Below, one piece after another: positions 44,514 through 48,574 of a stretch of DNA of 48,574 nucleotides. The DNA is taken from positions 1 through 48,574 of the forward strand of contig NZ_BPQD01000045.1 of NCBI RefSeq assembly GCF_022179065.1, in the 5' to 3' direction. Each line of letters opens with the position of its first letter. Position 1 is the stretch's first letter. This stretch comes from Methylobacterium adhaesivum (GTDB lineage Bacteria; Pseudomonadota; Alphaproteobacteria; Rhizobiales; Beijerinckiaceae). A program made the translations under genes and the position numbers. The notes below the pieces were generated by a model. The model was not told the origin of the DNA, did no database searches, and worked only from the letters and a program-made list of their open reading frames with translations.

Positions 44514-45326
44514 TTAGAGCGTCCGCCCCAGCCTCCGGATGAGGATCATGACGGCTGCGGCGTAGAGGAAGGCCTGGGCGGAAGCGAGTGTGGCCTCCGG
44601 GTCCTTCCAGAGACTGCGGTTGCGCCTGATCCAGCCGAAGAAGCGCTCCACCACCCATCGGCGTGGATGCACGGCAAAGCCGACCCGATCCTTGGGTTTG
44701 CGCACGATCTCGACGGTGACGCGCGTGGCGGTCGCCGGCCTGTCGCCGGCATAGCCGGCATTGGCGAAGGCCTTGACGATGAACGCGAAGGTCCGCCGCG
44801 ACAGGCGCAGCACCGGTCCGGCGCCGTCGCGATCCTGGATGTCGGCGGCCTGCGGATCGAGCACGAGGGCGCGCCCGTCCGTGTCGACCAGGGCCTGGCG
44901 TTTGCGGCCGTTGACCTTCTTTCCAGCGTCGTAGCCGCGCGGTCCGCCGCGCTCGGTGGTCTTCACGCTCTGGCTGTCGAGCACGGCCGCCGTCGGCGAC
45001 GCCGCGCGACCGGCCCGCTCACGGTCGGCCATGACCAAGGTGTGGCTGATCCGGCCGAACAGGTCCTCGCCCCGCCAGCGGGCAAAGTACCCGAACGTCG
45101 TGCTGCGTGGAGGGAGATCCTTCGGGATCAACCGCCACGCGATACCGCCGCGCAGAACGTAGAAGATCGCGTTCAGGACCTCCCGCATCGTCCAGACGGG
45201 CGGACGACCCCGCGTGTCGGGATCCGGCATCAGGGGCGCGATCACCGCCCATTCCGCATCTGTCAGGTCGGTTTCGTATCGACGGTTCGCACGGTTATGC
45301 TGCCGGCGATCGGTCAGGGTCCACAC
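44514..45326 (-). CDS. IS5-family transposase (element A)
   Basis: A 270-residue DDE transposase. N-terminal YETDLTDAEWAVIAPLMP and GRPPVWTMREVLNAIFYVLR are typical of IS5 elements. The catalytic residues are expected in AVLDSQSVKT (Asp), LVDTDGRALVL (Asp) and RRWVVERFFGWIRRNRSLWK (Glu). The frame is intact, so the element may be active. The start is GTG at 45326. The stop TAA is formed partly outside the element: the last codon inside is CTC, and TA of the target plus the next A complete the stop. Confidence 0.92.
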   Translation of the reverse strand: MWTLTDRRQHNRANRRYETDLTDAEWAVIAPLMPDPDTRGRPPVWTMREVLNAIFYVLRGGIAWRLIPKDLPPRSTTFGYFARWRGEDLFGRISHTLVMADRERAGRAASPTAAVLDSQSVKTTERGGPRGYDAGKKVNGRKRQALVDTDGRALVLDPQAADIQDRDGAGPVLRLSRRTFAFIVKAFANAGYAGDRPATATRVTVEIVRKPKDRVGFAVHPRRWVVERFFGWIRRNRSLWKDPEATLASAQAFLYAAAVMILIRRLGRTL

Positions 45327-45414
45327 GGCACGTCCAGATCAGGCTTCAGCACCCTTCTGGAATCACCGCCATCCCGGCCACTCAACCCCGGTCGAACATC
45401 ATCGGGCGGGCTCC
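44517..45414 (-). mobile_element. IS5-family insertion sequence A
   Basis: An element of about 898 bp with one transposase gene on the minus strand. Imperfect terminal repeats are suggested: GAGCGTCCGCCC at the left and, read inward from the right, GGAGCCCGCCC. Both ends abut TA (44515-44516 and 45415-45416), as expected for elements that target TA. It begins 42 nt after the autotransporter stop and does not interrupt it. The exact termini rest on this reading and could shift by a few nt. Confidence 0.65.
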
Positions 45415-45416
45415 TA

Positions 45417-46277
45417 GAGCGCCTGACAGAACGGCACTGAGAGTGGTTTTCCGCGTTGGTTTGGCATGGCCAGACCGCTTCTCCCCGATGATCTCCGGGA
45501 TGAGATCGCTCCGCTGCTCCCGCCGCCTCGGCCGCGTCCGAAGGGTGGGCGTCGTCCGATCGAGAACCGGGCTGCGCTGACGGGTATCCTGTTCGTGCTA
45601 CGCTCGGGGCTGCCCTGGGAGATGCTGCCGGCCGAGATGGGCTACGGCTCCGGCATGAGCTGCTGGCGTCGGCTGCGGGATTGGCAAGCGGCGGGCGTGT
45701 GGCGCCGCCTGCATCACGTGCTCCTGGAGCGCCTGCACGCGGCGGGTGAGATCGACTGGAGCCGGGCTTGCCTGGACAGCGCGTCTGTCCCGGCCCAAAA
45801 AGGAGGCCTGCCACCGGCCCAACCCCGACGGACCGGGGCAAGCCGGGGACGAAGCGCCACCTTGTCACCGATGCGCGGGGCACGCCACTCGGCTTCTGCC
45901 TGAGCGCAGCCAACCGGCACGACAGCGCGATGATGGCGGAGGCGCTCGATGCCATCCCGCCCCGGCGCAACGGCCGGCGCGGGCGACCGCGACGCCGTCC
46001 GGACAAGCTGCACGCTGCTAAGGCCTACGATGCCGGACCCCGCCGCCAGGAGTGCCGGGCACGGGGGATCGTGCCGCGCATCGCTCGACGCGGCATCGAC
46101 AGCAGCGAGAAGCTCGGTCGTCACAATTGGGTCGTGGAGCGAACCCATGCGTGGTTCAACCGCTTCCGACGCCTCCCCATCCGCCACGAGCGCAGAGCTG
46201 ACATCTCCAAGGCCTTCACAAGCCTCGCCGCCAGCCTCATCACCCTCAACCAGATCAAACGGTTCTGTCAGGCGCTC
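45417..46277 (+). mobile_element. IS5-family insertion sequence B
   Basis: An 861-bp element with perfect 16-bp terminal inverted repeats: GAGCGCCTGACAGAAC at 45417-45432 and its reverse complement at 46262-46277. The left end abuts TA (45415-45416), which is also the right flank of element A. The right end is followed by TTA, so the TA flank is offset by one T and the target duplication is not exact. The transposase is on the plus strand in two frames. Confidence 0.85.
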
Positions 46278-46403
46278 TTAGACAGCGGACGCCCTTGCCG
46301 GCATAAGCTTGCCGAAACCCCTGATCGCGTGAGAGATCCGCCGACGCCACTAAGCGGCGGGGGAATCCACGGCCATTGCTCGCGCCCTCGGCATTTTCGC
46401 TGA
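45466..46403 (+). CDS. IS5-family (IS427-like) transposase made by frameshift (element B)
   Basis: Two overlapping frames encode one DDE transposase. Frame 1 (45466-45903) gives MARPLLPDDLRDEIAPLLPP through SRACLDSASVPAQK. Frame 2 (45768-46403, the -1 frame) continues as RRPATGPTPTDRGKPGTKRH to the C-terminal HNWVVERTHAWFNRFRRLPI. The switch falls at CAAAAAGG (45796-45803), where a -1 slip on five A residues joins them in register. IS427-group elements are known to use such a frameshift. Frame 2 has no stop at the element end and reads 126 nt into flanking DNA, because one extra T follows the terminal CTC. The catalytic Asp is in CLDSAS and the Glu in VVERTH. Confidence 0.85.
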
Positions 46404-46447
46404 GGAACGTGTACGTTGTACTCGAGCAAGCTGAGATCGGAGCTTAA

Positions 46448-46579
46448 TCAGCTTGACCCTGTGAAAGGCTGCCCTCGACCGGAAGATAGTCCGATCGCTC
46501 TGGGGTCCCTCCCGGGTACTCGGTGATCGGTCTTTTCCGAGCCGTCAGGCCGGATCAGGAAGATGCTGATCTCGGCCAT
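46448..46579 (-). CDS. Possible 43-residue protein downstream of the chemoreceptor
   Basis: A short frame starts 7 nt after the chemoreceptor stop with ATG at 46579, preceded by TGAGGG five nt upstream. It reads MAEISIFLIRPDGSEKTDHR, which looks like an ordered beta-strand start, and ends with GQPFTGSS. Its tail is polar and may be out of register from an older, longer gene. Linkage to the receptor suggests co-translation. The rest of the interval 46278-46447 holds only an imperfect inverted repeat (AAGCTG/CAGCTT near 46427-46455) and nothing I can name. Confidence 0.35.
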   Translation of the reverse strand: MAEISIFLIRPDGSEKTDHRVPGRDPRAIGLSSGRGQPFTGSS

Positions 46580-46586
46580 TGCACCC

Positions 46587-48278
46587 TCACGCGGCGCGCA
46601 CGGTCGCGAGGAAGCGGGCGACCTCAGACCCGAGGGACCCGGACTGACGCGACAACTCGGAGGCCGCCGACAGAACCTGAGTCGCCGCGGTGCCGGTCTC
46701 CTCCGAGGCCTGGGCCACGCCCGCGATGTTGCCGGTCACCTCGTTCGTCCCCGCCGAGGCCTGCGCCACGTTGCGAACAATTTCCTGCGTGGCCGCGCCT
46801 TGCTGCTCCACGGCCGCTGCGATCGAGGTCGCCACGCTGTCGATCTCTCGGATCCGGCCGGTGATACCGCCGATCGATGTCACCGCCTGAGCGGTCACGC
46901 CCTGCACCTCGCCGATCTGGCGGCCGATCTCCTCGGTCGCCTTGGCGGTCTGCTCAGCCAGGGCCTTCACCTCCGACGCAACCACCGCAAAACCGCGACC
47001 GGCCTCTCCGGCTCGTGCTGCCTCGATCGTGGCGTTGAGCGCCAGGAGATTCGTCTGGCTGGCGATGCCAGAAATCATTCCAACCATATCGCCGATCCGG
47101 GCGGCGTTCTGGCTAAGCGCCTGGACGAGGTGCGCGGTCTGATTCGCCTCGCCCACCGCCGCCTTTGCGAGATGGGCCGAGCCGGTCACTTGCCGGCTGA
47201 TTTCGAGCACCGACGAGCCTAGCTCCTCGGCGGCGGCCGCGACGGTGTTGACGTTGTTGGCGGCCTCCTCGGCAGCGGCGGCCACGGAGGTGGACTGCGC
47301 TGCCGTCTGCTGGGCGGTGGCGGTCATCTGCTGGGCGGTGGCCTGCAGTTCGGTGGCCGAGTTGCCCACCAAGCCGACGATGCCACCCACGGCACGCTCA
47401 AAACCGTCGGCGAGCTCGATCATGGTGCGCTTCCGCGCGGCCGCAGCGGCCTCGTCGGCGCGGAGCTTGAGGTCGGCCTCCTCGGCGGCCTTGCGGGCAA
47501 CCATGGCCTTGATGCCCTCCACCGCCTTACCGACGGCGCCGATCTCGTCTCCGCGCGTGGCCTCCGGGATCTCGGTGTCGAGCTCGCCGCGGGCCATGCG
47601 ATGCAGAACATTCACCAGACTACCGAGCGGGCGCGTAATACCCAAGACGACGATCAGGACAGACAGAGCGACCGCTCCGAGAAGGCCAGCCACGGCAGCG
47701 CCGATGAGGACCATCATCATCGTGGTCGCCGCTTGCTCAACGTTGTCGCGCGCCTGCCGCAACTCGGCCGTCAATCGATCGATGCGATTTTGAACGAAAT
47801 CCCGGACCTTGGCACGGGCCGCCGCTCCATCGGTCAGGAGCAGGCGAGCGGCGGCCTGCTTATCGCCCTTGAGACCGAGCGCGTTCGACGTTTCGATGGC
47901 GGCGAAGAACTCCTTGAGCAAGCCCTTGAGCGTCTGATTTGTTGTCTTTCGATCGGGGGAATCCGCCAGTGCGATCAGCGTGTCTGCCGCGTCGAGCGAT
48001 GCCTTCACCGCCTCGTCATAGCGTACCTTGTGGCCGACTAGTTGGTCCTCACGCATCTCGAGAATGATGTTCCGGGTCATGACCGCGGATTCATTCACAT
48101 TTATTCGGATACTGAGGATTTTTTCCAATCGGACGGCCTGCAGATCAACGATCTGGCGCGTTTGCTTTGCCAGATCGTTGAATTTTGCAACAGCATAGTA
48201 AATCAATCCACTGGAGATCGCCGTCATCAGCAGGATCGGAATGATTGATTTGAGCAGGGCGTTGGTGTTGCGCAGCAT
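46587..48278 (-). CDS. Transmembrane methyl-accepting chemotaxis protein
   Basis: A 563-residue membrane chemoreceptor. TM1 is at about 10-30. A periplasmic four-helix-bundle sensor (about 31-185) includes [22 protein letters not shown]2 is at about 187-212 and HAMP at about 213-265 ([20 protein letters not shown]). A coiled-coil signalling domain has tip [20 protein letters not shown] then [11 protein letters not shown]. One tip, normal length. No C-terminal CheR/CheB-docking pentapeptide (ends LATVRAA). The start ATG at 48278 gives a short basic N-terminus before TM1. It faces away from the right edge, with a roughly 90-nt AT-rich upstream region as likely promoter. Confidence 0.95.
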   Translation of the reverse strand: MLRNTNALLKSIIPILLMTAISSGLIYYAVAKFNDLAKQTRQIVDLQAVRLEKILSIRINVNESAVMTRNIILEMREDQLVGHKVRYDEAVKASLDAADTLIALADSPDRKTTNQTLKGLLKEFFAAIETSNALGLKGDKQAAARLLLTDGAAARAKVRDFVQNRIDRLTAELRQARDNVEQAATTMMMVLIGAAVAGLLGAVALSVLIVVLGITRPLGSLVNVLHRMARGELDTEIPEATRGDEIGAVGKAVEGIKAMVARKAAEEADLKLRADEAAAAARKRTMIELADGFERAVGGIVGLVGNSATELQATAQQMTATAQQTAAQSTSVAAAAEEAANNVNTVAAAAEELGSSVLEISRQVTGSAHLAKAAVGEANQTAHLVQALSQNAARIGDMVGMISGIASQTNLLALNATIEAARAGEAGRGFAVVASEVKALAEQTAKATEEIGRQIGEVQGVTAQAVTSIGGITGRIREIDSVATSIAAAVEQQGAATQEIVRNVAQASAGTNEVTGNIAGVAQASEETGTAATQVLSAASELSRQSGSLGSEVARFLATVRAA

Positions 48279-48369
48279 GATCGTGCACCGTTTAACACAA
48301 TGGCAATCATGACTGTGCAGGCATGCGAGCTAACAAATGATGTAAAAAAATTTACGTCTCCTTCGAACA

Positions 48370-48574
48370 ATGGAACAGAACATTTCATTCGACGTCAAAA
48401 ATCCGGCGTACCACGGCAGTGACCGCCAACACGATCTTTGATCGGGCAATGAACACGTCAGCGCTGGAGCCTATATCACCGACACCAAGATTCCTGTGCT
48501 CAGGGTCGGCGATACCGTCATCCTCGACAGTTTGAGCGCCTGCAAAGTTGCCGATGGCCTGCCTCCTGAAAAGT
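48370..48574 (+). pseudogene. Coding-like frame broken by TGA at the right edge
   Basis: From ATG at 48370 the frame reads MEQNISFDVKNPAYHGSDRQ, meets TGA at 48439-48441, and continues in the same frame as SGNEHVSAGAYITDTKIPVL and onward to the window end with VGDTVILDSLSACKVADGLP. The part after the TGA looks like a beta-rich protein. No clear start follows the TGA and no strong ribosome-binding site precedes the ATG. It could be an interrupted gene or a short frame beside a chance one. The gene, if any, continues outside the window. Confidence 0.35.

Noticed and set aside
1-48574. CRISPR arrays, tRNA or rRNA genes, phage attachment sites
   Set aside because: No regularly spaced short repeats, no tRNA T-loop/acceptor patterns and no rRNA-like conserved blocks were recognised by eye on either strand; a covariance-model scan would be decisive.

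Overview
The window is about 48.6 kb of GC-rich, densely packed alphaproteobacterial chromosome. The outer-membrane porin of the rhizobial Porin_2 type, the cellulose operon with bcsN- and bcsS-type accessory genes, the gene style and the many chemoreceptors suggest a Hyphomicrobiales member, most likely Methylobacteriaceae. That taxonomic call is inference; no rRNA or tRNA gene is present to anchor it.

Layout, left to right. (1) 1-7908, leftward: a seven-gene chemosensory operon in the order soluble receptor, triple-CheW coupling protein, CheB, HEAT-repeat protein, CheR, CheY-like regulator, CheA (cut by the window edge). Almost every junction overlaps by 1-8 nt. The receptor has no membrane span and carries two signalling tips, matched by three CheW domains in one protein. 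(2) 8083-11086: an arsenic cassette, arsR-arsC-arsB leftward and arsH divergent, with an in-frame amber codon near the end of arsC. (3) 11175-17266: a TctD/TctE-like two-component pair facing a three-gene binding-protein-dependent ABC importer (binding protein, fused double permease, ATPase). (4) 17637-24871: a porin with a long AT-rich leader and a strong terminator, a small hypothetical gene, a soluble double-PAS chemoreceptor, a secreted alpha/beta-hydrolase-like protein and a hydroxypyruvate isomerase-family enzyme next to a decayed gene. (5) 25224-37708, leftward: a degenerate hybrid sensor kinase followed by the cellulose operon bcsS-bcsA-bcsB-bcsZ-TPR gene-bcsN. (6) 39381-44474: a large autotransporter whose passenger is a tandem duplication. 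(7) 44517-46277: two different IS5-family elements lying end to end. (8) 46448-48278: a classic membrane chemoreceptor and a possible small downstream gene. The right edge holds a coding-like frame broken by a TGA.

How the parts may work together: the cellulose and autotransporter regions both serve the cell surface. BcsA keeps every catalytic motif, but the c-di-GMP-binding arginines of its PilZ domain are replaced. The hybrid kinase just upstream has lost its phosphorylation residues. This points to a cellulose synthase that is controlled unusually, or left constitutive, and it is the most interesting lead in the window. The second lead is the chemosensory operon with a double-tip soluble receptor and triple CheW, which looks like a separately wired cytoplasmic array rather than a standard flagellar chemotaxis set.
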